Part shown: piece by piece, positions 38,478 through 47,650 of the stretch | Position numbering within the stretch: position 1 is the stretch's first letter | Layout: every line of letters starts with the position of its first letter | NCBI GenBank assembly: GCA_012960135.1 | Contig: DUBW01000085.1 | Span: forward strand, 1 to 53,500 | Origin: Methyloprofundus sp. | GTDB lineage: Bacteria; Pseudomonadota; Gammaproteobacteria; Methylococcales; Methylomonadaceae | Length of the DNA: 53,500 bases | Reading direction: 5' to 3' | The notes under the pieces: model-generated | The model's database searches: none | Told to the model about the DNA's origin: nothing | Seen by the model: only the letters and a program-made list of their open reading frames with translations | Program-made: the position numbers and the translations under genes

Positions 38478-40109
38478 CTACTTAAAAACGTCAGGCATTT
38501 GCTTTAATAACTGACGCGTCGCAAATCGTTGTATTTTTCCACTTGTTGTTCTAGGCAATCTACCTCTAGCATGTATGCTGATAGAACTTTGTACGCCAAA
38601 GTCGCTTGCAATGAGTGCCTTTAATGACTTTCGTAATATTTCCCTATCTGCTCCCGCTATTGAAGGATAATGAACCTCCAAAGCAACATGAATGCTATCT
38701 GCTTTTTCATCTGGTCCTCTTATGGCAACAGCGGTGTCTACTCTGGCATCAAAGCCTAGGACTGTATTTTCAACTTCACCTGGGCCCATTGATCCACCTC
38801 GAATCGGGATAATTTCTTTTAGGCGATCTAGTATAAGCAGCTCATCATCTTTAATCATACCAATATCGCCTGTCGGTAAATAGCTTAAGCCATCAGGACC
38901 GATAAAACTCTCTTCATAAGGTATAAGTTTTCCGTTAGGCCCTTTACTCCACAAGCCGGGGGAAATACTTTTACCAGCAACACATATTTCACCTCCCTCT
39001 GAAGTAAAAGATTCTGGTAATTCTCTAAACATGAGATGGCAGCCTAGGGGCGCGCGCCCACAACTCAATCGCCCGTCAACAACACTTGGTGCTCCAGCTG
39101 TACATAACAACGTAGCTTCAGCCAAGCCATAGCAATTAATAAATGACTTATAGTTAAAGCCTGTGTTTTTTGTTAACTTAGAAAAATCGTTTAATACACT
39201 TGGTTGAGCTGGCTCTCCACCTAAAAATGCAATACGCCAATTTGAAAGATCAAGTTCTGCGATAGCTTCTGGTGTAATTCGACGATTACAAATTGCATAG
39301 CCGAAATTCGGGGCGCCGGCAAAATCGGCCTGATGATCCGCAATGGCCTTAATCCATCGAAGGGGGCGACGTAAAAACGTCTCGGGTGACATTTGTACGA
39401 CTGTTGCACCTTTTGTTAATGGCGCTAATAGCGTGCCGAACAAGCCCATATCATGATGATGGGGCAACCATGTCACCGCTACTGAGCTTGGCTTGCATTG
39501 AAATACCTCATGAATCATGTGTAAGTTTGCCATGATATTGGCATGTGTAAGAGCAATGCCGTGCGGCTCACTGGTTGAGCCTGAGGAAAACTGAATAATC
39601 GCAGGTCTATTAGCAGATATAGGTTTAAATGTAGTTTCGTTAACCTTAGTATCTTCTAGATCTTCATCTTGAAAACTGAATAGTTCATATTGTTCTGCAA
39701 TACTGGGTACTGAATGCAATTTTTCATCACATAGAATAAGGCTTGGGGATATATGCTTTACCACTGACTCAAAACGTTTTTTTGTACGGGCTTGATTTGG
39801 TATCGGTAATGGTACAGCGATGACCCCCGACACTAGGCAGGCAAGTAAAGTCACAATAAACTCTACCCCGGCATCATAGGCTAATATAACCGGCTGATTC
39901 CTAACATTCATCGATGCAAGCTTTATAGCACGATAGTTAGCTCGCAACCAAAGCTCATCATAGCTCAAGCATTGTGTAACTGTTTCCCCATCAGCTAAAA
40001 ACCGAATCGCATCGACATTAGGCGTGGTTTTAGACCAATGCCTTATTTGCTCCGCAGGTAAATCCAATGTTGGTTCTGACGTCATCGCTATATTCTTAGA
40101 AGGCTCCAT
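38478..40109 (-). CDS. fatty-acyl-AMP ligase (FAAL)
   Basis: A 543-residue adenylate-forming enzyme. Core motifs in order: IQFSSGSTSEPHGIALTHAN, TWLPHHHDMGLFG (the WLPxxHDMG signature of FAALs), NCYGLAEATLL, SYLPTGDIG, LDRLKEIIPIRGG and the C-terminal TTSGKIQR with the adenylation Lys. FAALs make acyl-AMP and pass the acyl group to an acyl carrier protein rather than to CoA. A stand-alone ACP is encoded in the same operon. No fused carrier or further domain follows. The chain length cannot be told. Confidence 0.92.
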   Translation of the reverse strand: MEPSKNIAMTSEPTLDLPAEQIRHWSKTTPNVDAIRFLADGETVTQCLSYDELWLRANYRAIKLASMNVRNQPVILAYDAGVEFIVTLLACLVSGVIAVPLPIPNQARTKKRFESVVKHISPSLILCDEKLHSVPSIAEQYELFSFQDEDLEDTKVNETTFKPISANRPAIIQFSSGSTSEPHGIALTHANIMANLHMIHEVFQCKPSSVAVTWLPHHHDMGLFGTLLAPLTKGATVVQMSPETFLRRPLRWIKAIADHQADFAGAPNFGYAICNRRITPEAIAELDLSNWRIAFLGGEPAQPSVLNDFSKLTKNTGFNYKSFINCYGLAEATLLCTAGAPSVVDGRLSCGRAPLGCHLMFRELPESFTSEGGEICVAGKSISPGLWSKGPNGKLIPYEESFIGPDGLSYLPTGDIGMIKDDELLILDRLKEIIPIRGGSMGPGEVENTVLGFDARVDTAVAIRGPDEKADSIHVALEVHYPSIAGADREILRKSLKALIASDFGVQSSISIHARGRLPRTTSGKIQRFATRQLLKQMPDVFK

Positions 40110-40125
40110 AATGGTTTACTTAACT

Positions 40126-40929
40126 TTATTCTCTATGAACTACTGCTTGGCCACGCTTTAAAATAACACAGTGGCGCTTTAAGGCCTCTCGATGGAATAA
40201 CCCTTCAGGCTTTTCTTCTAACAGAAAACCACCCAGATCTTTACCATGAACTAAAGTTGCATAATTAGGTTCATCCATAACACCTTTTAAATAGCCTGCT
40301 ATATACCGAATAGCAAAACCTGCTCTACGCTGCGTACCGGTATTGGGTTCTGAGCCATGTATTAACCTTTGATGGTGCAAAGACATCTCACCAGCGTTAA
40401 GTATTATATCAACAGCAGGAGCTTCAACACTCTCAGCCAAAGTTTCACTACGAAGTTGTAGCATATTGCTTGGGTCCTCCATTTCAACATGCTTCAATTG
40501 ATCACCATGAGACATAGGAACAACTCGCAAACAGCCATTGCTTCGATCTGATGTCGAAAATGCAATCCAAGCAGTCAATGCATCGGGTTTTTCTAGCCCC
40601 CAATAGGTTGAGTCTTGATGCCAAGGAACATGATCCGTGCTACCTGGTAATTTATCAAAAAAACTTGAACCCCAGCACAACACATCTTCACCTAATATAT
40701 CTACGACAGGCTCAATTACAGCTGAGGAACGTACTAAATCCCACAACCACGGGATAAGTAAATGCGCCTTAATATTTAAGGCCGGTGGTAGTTGTCCTCC
40801 TCGAGCAGAACCTAAAGTCTCTGTCTTATCACGGAGATGTGATATATTTTCTTTTGATACAACACGAATAGGCGATAGATAACCTTGTTGCTGGTAGTGT
40901 TCGAGTTGCTGTTTTGACAAGTGAGCCAT
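40126..40929 (-). CDS. PhyH-type Fe(II)/2-oxoglutarate dioxygenase, copy 1
   Basis: A 267-residue paralogue of the gene at 37660. Iron ligands H104/D106 in PWHQDSTYWGL and H191 in LIHGSEPN, with R202 as the likely 2-oxoglutarate contact. Its start codon overlaps the glycosyltransferase stop (TAATG), so translation is coupled, and FAAL follows 16 bases after its stop. Two such oxygenases flanking a FAAL suggests two successive oxidations of the activated acyl chain or of a residue later condensed with it (inference). Confidence 0.9.
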   Translation of the reverse strand: MAHLSKQQLEHYQQQGYLSPIRVVSKENISHLRDKTETLGSARGGQLPPALNIKAHLLIPWLWDLVRSSAVIEPVVDILGEDVLCWGSSFFDKLPGSTDHVPWHQDSTYWGLEKPDALTAWIAFSTSDRSNGCLRVVPMSHGDQLKHVEMEDPSNMLQLRSETLAESVEAPAVDIILNAGEMSLHHQRLIHGSEPNTGTQRRAGFAIRYIAGYLKGVMDEPNYATLVHGKDLGGFLLEEKPEGLFHREALKRHCVILKRGQAVVHRE

Positions 40930-41792
40930 TAGTCGGCTTGCCCCCTTTGAGGGCGTGCATTATACACCAGACCTACTTCTTGAATATGACGCAAGGGGTA
41001 CCCACGCAATTTATAATACTTGGCACTGCTATCCTTCAAAACCTTCATCGCCTGTTCTGGGCCACTCGTTGTTAGGCCCCCATGTATTTGATGAAAAGTT
41101 GCCTCCCCATCGATACGTATAAGCTGTGTTCTAGGCAGGTTAAGGGCTCTTATCAGCATATCAGGGTTAACAGCCCCCCCTCCTGGCTCATCAAAAGCAA
41201 CATCATATCCGCCTAACTCATTCCATAATTCTCTCGGCATGAATAATGCGTTACTTTCCAACAAGCTCCCTGTTGGCATTTCTTTAACTTCTGGTATGGA
41301 AATATCAAATAGGCGATATGGCTGTTGTGGCCAATCAATGGAATCTAACAGCTCATCTTCAACCCTTTGATCATAACCTCTCTGAGGTGCTAGAAACTGA
41401 CGTTGCGGCCCTAATTGCCAGTTTAACGTAGCAATTACTGGGCGCGCAGCCATTTTGGATGCACTAAAGCAGGCTTGGATTAATCCCGGTGAAGCCAAGC
41501 GTGCGGCATCAATCCAGACACCAATCAATTTACCTTTGGCATACTCAAGACCCTGGTTAATAGCAAAAACTGGCGATTTTGAATGCGTTCGACATGAGAT
41601 TATTTGTAAATCTATATTTAGGTTGCTAAATTCGTCGATATTTGGAGTGGGTGTCGAGCCGTTATCAACGACAATAAGCTCTACAGATAAGGACTCTTGT
41701 ACAAGCTGATAGGATTTTGACAAAGAAAACAACGTGCGAGGCAGCTCTCTTTGCATATTGAAACTAACCAAAACAATAGATACGTCAATCAT
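40929..41792 (-). CDS. family-2 glycosyltransferase
   Basis: A 287-residue GT-A enzyme. It begins VSIVLVSFNMQRELPRTLFS, then the nucleotide-binding ELIVVDNGSTPTP, AINQGLEYAKGKLIGVWIDA (with the metal-site Asp in WIDA), and later LGGYDVAFDEPGGGAVNPDM with the catalytic-base region. There is no TM segment. Acceptor and sugar unknown. It lies 20 bases after the ACP gene and overlaps the following oxygenase gene by one base, so it belongs to the same operon and may glycosylate the product. Confidence 0.85.
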   Translation of the reverse strand: MIDVSIVLVSFNMQRELPRTLFSLSKSYQLVQESLSVELIVVDNGSTPTPNIDEFSNLNIDLQIISCRTHSKSPVFAINQGLEYAKGKLIGVWIDAARLASPGLIQACFSASKMAARPVIATLNWQLGPQRQFLAPQRGYDQRVEDELLDSIDWPQQPYRLFDISIPEVKEMPTGSLLESNALFMPRELWNELGGYDVAFDEPGGGAVNPDMLIRALNLPRTQLIRIDGEATFHQIHGGLTTSGPEQAMKVLKDSSAKYYKLRGYPLRHIQEVGLVYNARPQRGQAD

Positions 41793-41812
41793 TGAGGTTA
41801 TTCCTATCTAGA

Positions 41813-42100
41813 TTAATGACCTGCATTTGCCGCAGCAAATTGATCTATAGATGGGTATTTAAACAACAAGGCAGGGTCAACAATGACACAAAACTCTTCT
41901 TCCATAACGCCTGCCATAACAATTGCTTCAACAGAATCAAGGCCATATGCATCGAAGCGATCAGAGGTTTTAAAGCTGTTTTCATCTAACGTCAGTACAT
42001 TTAAAATGAAGTTTTTAAGCCAGTCTTTTAGTTCATCTTCACTTAAAGGAAGCTTGATAGGCTTTATTTCATCTAAAGCAGTTTGCTCATTAGGGCTCAT
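41813..42100 (-). CDS. stand-alone acyl carrier protein
   Basis: A 95-residue protein with the phosphopantetheine site GLDSVEA (Ser56) in a four-helix carrier fold (FILNVLTLDE, FDAYGLDSVEAIVMAGVMEEEF, LFKYPSIDQFAA). It is not the housekeeping AcpP, which has DSLD in a highly acidic context. The start codon is one base after the stop of the pyruvyl-transferase-like gene. In FAAL gene clusters such carriers accept the acyl-AMP, which is the likely role here. Confidence 0.9.
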   Translation of the reverse strand: MSPNEQTALDEIKPIKLPLSEDELKDWLKNFILNVLTLDENSFKTSDRFDAYGLDSVEAIVMAGVMEEEFCVIVDPALLFKYPSIDQFAAANAGH

Positions 42101-42101
42101 A

Positions 42102-43334
42102 TTATTTTCCTGTACTGTTCCTATTTAATCTAAATGGCATAAGTGGCCAAGACGTACCTTCCAATACTATACCCTGTCGAAGCATTGCTGCTAGAAAGCC
42201 TTGCCGTTGTTTGGCGTAATCCTGCGGATTAGCAAGCGCATCCCGTATATTGGACCAGTGCGTATCTAACATTTGGAACACACTCTCAGGTAACGGGCAC
42301 TGAGACGATTCGCCTAATAGTACAGCTGCTCTCTCAAATGCCGTATACCAGTTCAACATCAGATCTTTCGTCATTCCAATATGATCCAAATAGCCTTTAA
42401 ATTTATTATACGAAGGGCGTGCAATTAATACACTAGGAATTGCATAAGAGCTTGCAACAATATAGCCATGTAGCGATGCGCCAATATACATACGAGCATG
42501 TGCAATCACACTTGTTATTTCTTGTAGATTGACGGGGTCATCATAAACAACATGAGCTTCTTTCATATATGCTGATACTGCTTGTGCCGTACCTAGATCA
42601 TCATGAGCTTCACCCAGTGCAATTAAAATCGGTATGTGCTGACTTTTTTTAGTGAACGCATCAATCAAGTTTGCTAGTTTTTCAGGGCCTATACCAGAAA
42701 GACTTCTATCTCGGATATGCATCGCTAAAATAGGCTTGTTCTGAGTAGCCGCATATCGCTGCTGGAAATTAGCAAAGCTTGAAGATAAATCTTCCTTCAG
42801 CCAAATGCGAGACAACTCAGCTATCGGATCAGGGATAATAGAGACTTTACCATTGTTAGGTGCGGGCAATAGATTAGCACTGCCTTTATCCCTGACTGAA
42901 AGATAAGACGCTGCTGATATAGTTTCCTTTACATAAGGGAGGTGCTGTTTAGGAAATGGAAATGGCACTCCTGGCGCATTCCAAACTAAAGGAACATCTG
43001 CTAAACACGCACTTAATGTTGCCCCCAACCATGTTGAGCTAACAGCATTATCATATTCTTTGCTATTGGTATAATTGAGTAATTTAGATATTGGTTGATT
43101 ATGAATAATATAACCTCCACCAATAATCACTCCATCAACTTTATCATTTTCTCTAATAAGCTCATCAATAGCTCTTGGCGTCGTCACCTCTAATCCCGGA
43201 GAAGCATTAGAAGGCGCATAGGGGATTACTGAATAGCCAAACTCTTTAAGTCTGTATTTCGCAATAACTGGGAATAACAAATCTCCATAGTTGCGCATGT
43301 CAAACATGCCGCATATAGCAATATTTTTTTTCAA
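42102..43334 (-). CDS. polysaccharide pyruvyl transferase family protein
   Basis: A 410-residue GT-B-like protein of the PF04230 family. It begins IAICGMFDMRNYGDLLFPVI, then GVIIGGGYIIHNQ and the C-terminal ARMYIGASLHGYIVASSYAIP with the conserved His. Members such as CsaB transfer pyruvate to sugars of cell-wall or exopolysaccharide; many homologues have unknown roles. First gene of the tight minus-strand operon, upstream of the ACP by one base. Its N-terminus also resembles other nucleotide-sugar-type transferases, so true activity is open. Confidence 0.85.
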   Translation of the reverse strand: MKKNIAICGMFDMRNYGDLLFPVIAKYRLKEFGYSVIPYAPSNASPGLEVTTPRAIDELIRENDKVDGVIIGGGYIIHNQPISKLLNYTNSKEYDNAVSSTWLGATLSACLADVPLVWNAPGVPFPFPKQHLPYVKETISAASYLSVRDKGSANLLPAPNNGKVSIIPDPIAELSRIWLKEDLSSSFANFQQRYAATQNKPILAMHIRDRSLSGIGPEKLANLIDAFTKKSQHIPILIALGEAHDDLGTAQAVSAYMKEAHVVYDDPVNLQEITSVIAHARMYIGASLHGYIVASSYAIPSVLIARPSYNKFKGYLDHIGMTKDLMLNWYTAFERAAVLLGESSQCPLPESVFQMLDTHWSNIRDALANPQDYAKQRQGFLAAMLRQGIVLEGTSWPLMPFRLNRNSTGK

Positions 43335-43858
43335 GCTATACTCTCTAGGTCTATTGCTCTAAATAGAGAATAGGAATTCCAAGCCACAAAGTCAAGATAT
43401 TATTTGATTTTCGGCAACAAACAGTCTATCAACTGCCTGTCAGTATGATGAGATTAAATCCACCCATTCCATACTTTAAGCAAAAGATGATGAATCACTC
43501 TGAATTTTTCACTTGATTAGTTTTGAAGCACAGAGAAACTTATTGTATTTTCCGGAAGAGCTTGCAGATTCAGCCTGTTTATAACGCAACCAGCTTACCG
43601 TTTGATCAACCCCATCGTCCGCTGTCGGATTCACTGCGTTATCATCCCAATACGGAGTTTGATCTATCTCCAGAAGAAAGAAGAAAACCCTTCTAGGTGG
43701 TCTAAATCAACCAGAAACTGGGAGGCTACAGGACCAGTTTTATTAAATCCTGACAGGATTGACGAAGCGGCTTAAATTATTTAGGCAAAAACTATCTTGA
43801 AAAACACCGGTAGCAAGGCATAGCCATTTTGTATAAGGTCACGCACGGGCTTTCTGCT
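43335..43858. other. intergenic region with unidentified coding remnants
   Basis: No intact gene. On the plus strand one frame reads ISFEAQRNLLYFPEELADSA (near 43513) and an overlapping frame reads PVYNATSLPFDQPHRPLSDS followed by LRYHPNTEFDLSPEERRKPF up to a stop near 43698. These look like decayed coding DNA, not chance, but I do not recognise the family. The promoter of the minus-strand operon should lie in its left part; none is clear. Confidence 0.45.
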
Positions 43859-45211
43859 TCAGTGTTTGTACAATTCACAAGCATCTAGAGCGTCATAGAT
43901 CTGTTGCGGAATAATATTATCTTTATCAAGCGCGTGGGTATAGCTTTCCAAGTTGAATGAATAGGGTGGTGTTGGTTTTTCTGAGCATTTTGAACAGTAC
44001 GGGAGATCATCTTTATCCATCGTTTCAGATGTCTTTTGGAAGGCTAATGTGTCTGAAAAAGATAGTCTTGATAGCTTGGCTCCCTCAGAATTAACCACGG
44101 CATTATGCTTCGAGCTGGTATTAAACTGCGCATATACAAGATTTTTATCGCTTTTTTTAACGGTAGGTGCTGCGCAACAGGGCATTACCCTCCCAGATGC
44201 ATCTAATGTCAGGTTATGATATAGCCATTTGCAGGTGTTGGTATCTACGCTGTTTTCATTTATGGGTGGGCTTGTGACGTTATCATTCCAAGATACTTTA
44301 AAAGCTTGATTTATTTTTTCTGAATGATTTGATGCAGCATCTATCTCGTCACTAAAAGAATTTTGTATCCCTGTATGGTTAAAAACAACACGACCTTCCT
44401 TGTTTGAGGTTGTAATTTTAATTTCAGGGTCGTCCCAGCTTACGTCAAACGGGGTTGAGATTATTATTTCATCCATGCCTAATTCTTTAGCCATATCTAT
44501 GGCGTCATCAACTTCATTTACATTATGTTCAAAAGTTAGGTATGACCAAATTAAGTGCGGCTTACTTAAGCCATACCTCTTTTTAGCACTTACTAATGAT
44601 TTAATATTATTAATTACAGTAGCAAACTCTCCTTTACGGCGATATTTTTCGTAGGTTTCTTGGCAGCTGCCATCTATTGACAGTAATAAAACATCAAGAC
44701 CTGATTTAACTATACTATCTGCATCAATTTTCAACGATAAATTGGTAGAAGTCATTGTAAATAAATGATATTTTTTTGCGTAACGAACCATTTCTGAAAA
44801 CTTTTTATGTAGTAGTGGTTCGCCATAATTATATAAAATGGCTGCCGAAGCGTGAATTCCAAATTGATCTAAGAAGTCTTGATACTGATCAATCGGCAAA
44901 AGTTTTTTAGGCCAGTCAAAGATCTGGGGGATTTTTTGGTTGCCACTATGAACACACCCAGGGCACCTGAGCTGACAGCTATTTGACGGGTCAATCATTA
45001 GCTGTACAGGGCTAGATGATAATTCAACAAGCCTATTTTGATACTCATATTCACTGGCGAAAAAATTAGACAGTTTTAATGATAATAATTTACAGAATGT
45101 ATCATTTCTGTAGTGTCTACTCAAAAGCTGATATAAGTCTACTTGGAATTGGTCAAGTGATTGAAAATAAGCACTACTAGGTCGTGCTATGTCAAGAATG
45201 TCAAGATTCAT
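43859..45211 (-). CDS. radical SAM/SPASM-domain protein
   Basis: A 450-residue enzyme. The [4Fe-4S]-SAM motif is NSCQLRCPGC (Cys79, Cys83, Cys86) in a frame typical of the SPASM group, followed by YNYGEPLL, TSTNLSL and LLLSIDGSCQETYEKYRRKG. The C-terminal SPASM part has CKWLYHN, the segment DASGRVMPCC and CSKC. Such enzymes modify peptides, sugars or lipids. It is the same strand as the FAAL operon but separated by 524 bases of decayed DNA, so its membership is uncertain. The N-terminal ~65 residues are not part of the SAM domain and are unrecognised. Confidence 0.85.
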   Translation of the reverse strand: MNLDILDIARPSSAYFQSLDQFQVDLYQLLSRHYRNDTFCKLLSLKLSNFFASEYEYQNRLVELSSSPVQLMIDPSNSCQLRCPGCVHSGNQKIPQIFDWPKKLLPIDQYQDFLDQFGIHASAAILYNYGEPLLHKKFSEMVRYAKKYHLFTMTSTNLSLKIDADSIVKSGLDVLLLSIDGSCQETYEKYRRKGEFATVINNIKSLVSAKKRYGLSKPHLIWSYLTFEHNVNEVDDAIDMAKELGMDEIIISTPFDVSWDDPEIKITTSNKEGRVVFNHTGIQNSFSDEIDAASNHSEKINQAFKVSWNDNVTSPPINENSVDTNTCKWLYHNLTLDASGRVMPCCAAPTVKKSDKNLVYAQFNTSSKHNAVVNSEGAKLSRLSFSDTLAFQKTSETMDKDDLPYCSKCSEKPTPPYSFNLESYTHALDKDNIIPQQIYDALDACELYKH

Positions 45212-45280
45212 TGCTGGTCTCAGTATTTTTCTCAGATTTAATAGTGTACAGTGTGTTTTAGAGGTGATTATTTTTTATTT

Positions 45281-45544
45281 TCAGGGCCTACTTGGCAATA
45301 AACAGAGGTCAACCTGGAAGCTCTCAGAGCAATACTGCCATATATTACTATAGGTTTGGAGCAAATCATCGGTAATTTTGTTTGCTTGATTAATAGCCTC
45401 TGCAAAGACTTCAGGGTCTAGCAGATATTCAGGCATCAACTTATCTTTCAGTGTTCTCATTCCTATCCAGCGGGATACGTTTGTGATTATACCTAAATGC
45501 TCACAACGATTTAAGTTATCAATAGTTGTGCCTGTTTTTTTCAG
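45281..45544 (-). pseudogene. remnant of a HepT-like (nucleotidyltransferase substrate-binding) protein
   Basis: The minus strand reads LKKTGTTIDNLNRCEHLGI, then TNVSRWIGMRTLKDKLMPEY, LLDPEVFAEAINQANKI, and so on to a TGA at 45281. The pattern LNRCEHLG....W..MR.LR.K..PEY..DP is that of small helical proteins paired with minimal nucleotidyltransferases (HepT/MntA-like or related). A TAA stands directly upstream and no start codon is seen, so only a C-terminal part survives. The rest of the 45212-45731 gap shows nothing recognised. Confidence 0.5.
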
Positions 45545-45731
45545 TTACCAGATTAAGAAATAGCTATCCTAGTTAGTTAATAAGAAATACATAGCGCCTT
45601 ATAATCACCACCGATTACATTTAAGTTTGGATTATACAAAGCTACAAAAATATGAGAAATTATACTCTTAGTACGTCCCGGAGAAAGTGGTATATTATCA
45701 ATCATGCCATACAATGACGAGTAATAGAGAA

Positions 45732-47366
45732 ATGGAAAATGATATCATTAACACTGATCAGAATATTCTAAAGGGTGAAATGCTGTTAGATGCGGTAGCG
45801 CAAAAGAAAGGCACAAAGGGCCTAGTGAAAGCGCTTGAAACAGCAATGGAACAAGGTGACTTAAAAGCTTCGCAGGTACTGCTATTGGCTGGACTCGAGA
45901 CTCCCGAAGTCGCTAAATACGTTGCTGCCCGTATCCCACAATTTGTTAAGCTACCGGGAACGAATACAGAAATACGAAGTAATATATTAAAGCGATTTCC
46001 TTTGGATCTAGCAAACGGTTTATCAATAGAGATAGTCGAAGCTGTTCTTGAAAATGTGGCTGGCAAAGCTGATTATCAACAGTTGTTGTTGCTCGCACAT
46101 AAACATACAGGACATTTCCGGTTTGGTTGGCAGTTGTCGAAGGACCTGACCATGGGGGGCAATCTTGATCAGGCTGTAATTGTACTGGATGAAATGGAAG
46201 AACGGGGGCATCAACATACCTTCATTTACCAGAGCCATGCCGAATATTTAAGTGTGCTTGGACAGCATAAACGAGCAATCGAGATTAGCCATAAGATTTC
46301 GAATGAAAACCCAACCGAGACGAATTTGAAGCGTAGCTACTTGCGCATGCTTATGGCTGGAGGATCCCTGGCAGAATTGGAAAGGGAATTGCCGATTATT
46401 CTTGCTGCAAATCCCAGTGACTGGATGCTGGCCGCCTTTCTACACCGCGCACGGGTTTCAGCAGCAACATTGATAAAGTGTTTTGCATTACTTGTGCCAC
46501 CAAATACTTCCAGTGACCCACGATATATTCTTTATTACGCAGCTTCAGCTATTGCAGTGAATGATCTAGACGCTGTTCGCGCTGCATTGACGCTTAATAT
46601 CCCCGACGAGATAGCTTATGCCCAGTCATTTAAGCGAGGAGTTCAATACGTTCTGGACAGAGATATTAAAATAAGTAGCCGATTTGTTTGTGACCCAACT
46701 CAATCCTATCAGGTGGTTAAGGCAGGTAAAGGTAAACCAACAGTAGTGGTGTGTTTAAGTAATTCAGGGATTAATTTTTCGTTTCTCAGCATTGGTTTTA
46801 TTGATCAATTACTGTCTGAATTTGACGTTAATGTGATCTATCTTCATGAGTCACGCAAAATGTTATTCCACGGTGGAATTGAGGGCCTGGGGGATACTGA
46901 AGCTGAAACACTTGCTGCTATTGAGCGATTACATGATGAATTGGACTCTTCCCTGAAAGTGACTATGGGTGCATCATTGGGGGGCTATGGCGCAGCCCGT
47001 TACGGACACCTTAGCAAAGCTAATGCCGTGTTGTCTTTTTCAGGACCTACGGACATGTTCCAGTTTACTGAAGCGGCAATACCCCAAGCCATTCATTCGC
47101 CTCAATTTCTTATCATGCAGCAAGTTCGTAGAACACTCACTGCTCAAGATTGTAAATTGAAATCAGTAATCGAAACATCTGGTACTAAACACTATCAATT
47201 CTATGGAGAACAAGCAAGTATAGATACAATACAGGCAAATAATATAGCGAACCTGTCGAATGTTGAATTGATACCCGTACCGGAGATTACAGATCATTTT
47301 GTTTTTGGTTATTGTGTTGCTAACGGACAACTCCAGAAAATTCTCTCCGAGGTTTTGACAAATTAA
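45732..47366 (+). CDS. helical-repeat protein fused to an alpha/beta hydrolase
   Basis: A 544-residue protein from the ATG at 45732; starts at 45714 (ATG) or 45687 (GTG) are also possible, and none has a strong ribosome site. The first ~300 residues are TPR-like helices, for example FIYQSHAEYLSVLGQHKRAI. The last ~230 form an alpha/beta-hydrolase fold with the nucleophile elbow GASLGGYGAARYG, a strand PTVVVCLSNSGINFSF before it, and a late ITDHFVFGY with the probable catalytic His. Substrate unknown; related genes often occur in surface-glycan islands. Transcribed away from the radical SAM gene. Confidence 0.7.
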   Translation: MENDIINTDQNILKGEMLLDAVAQKKGTKGLVKALETAMEQGDLKASQVLLLAGLETPEVAKYVAARIPQFVKLPGTNTEIRSNILKRFPLDLANGLSIEIVEAVLENVAGKADYQQLLLLAHKHTGHFRFGWQLSKDLTMGGNLDQAVIVLDEMEERGHQHTFIYQSHAEYLSVLGQHKRAIEISHKISNENPTETNLKRSYLRMLMAGGSLAELERELPIILAANPSDWMLAAFLHRARVSAATLIKCFALLVPPNTSSDPRYILYYAASAIAVNDLDAVRAALTLNIPDEIAYAQSFKRGVQYVLDRDIKISSRFVCDPTQSYQVVKAGKGKPTVVVCLSNSGINFSFLSIGFIDQLLSEFDVNVIYLHESRKMLFHGGIEGLGDTEAETLAAIERLHDELDSSLKVTMGASLGGYGAARYGHLSKANAVLSFSGPTDMFQFTEAAIPQAIHSPQFLIMQQVRRTLTAQDCKLKSVIETSGTKHYQFYGEQASIDTIQANNIANLSNVELIPVPEITDHFVFGYCVANGQLQKILSEVLTN

Positions 47367-47650
47367 TCTCAGGCTTAACGGACTAACAGTAAGTATTTAA
47401 AAATTCGTTGAGCTATTAATATTGTAGAGAAAACACAAAACTTCTTATCCATGATGTTTATATACTGGAAGCTTGGCAACGCAATCTAGCTATCCTCTAA
47501 TATCAGTCACTGTAAAACGTACTGAGGAAGTGGGGATTTTAATCGCAATAAAGCGAAATGATACGACAAGATTAACGTAAATATTAGCCCTTTTAGCTGA
47601 TGGATGGCTCGATTTTATGTAATCACATAGGATGAAACTAAGGTTTATTT

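Noticed and set aside
37660-40929. PhyH proteins as non-heme iron halogenases
   Set aside because: Both have an intact HxD facial triad; halogenases carry Gly or Ala in place of Asp.
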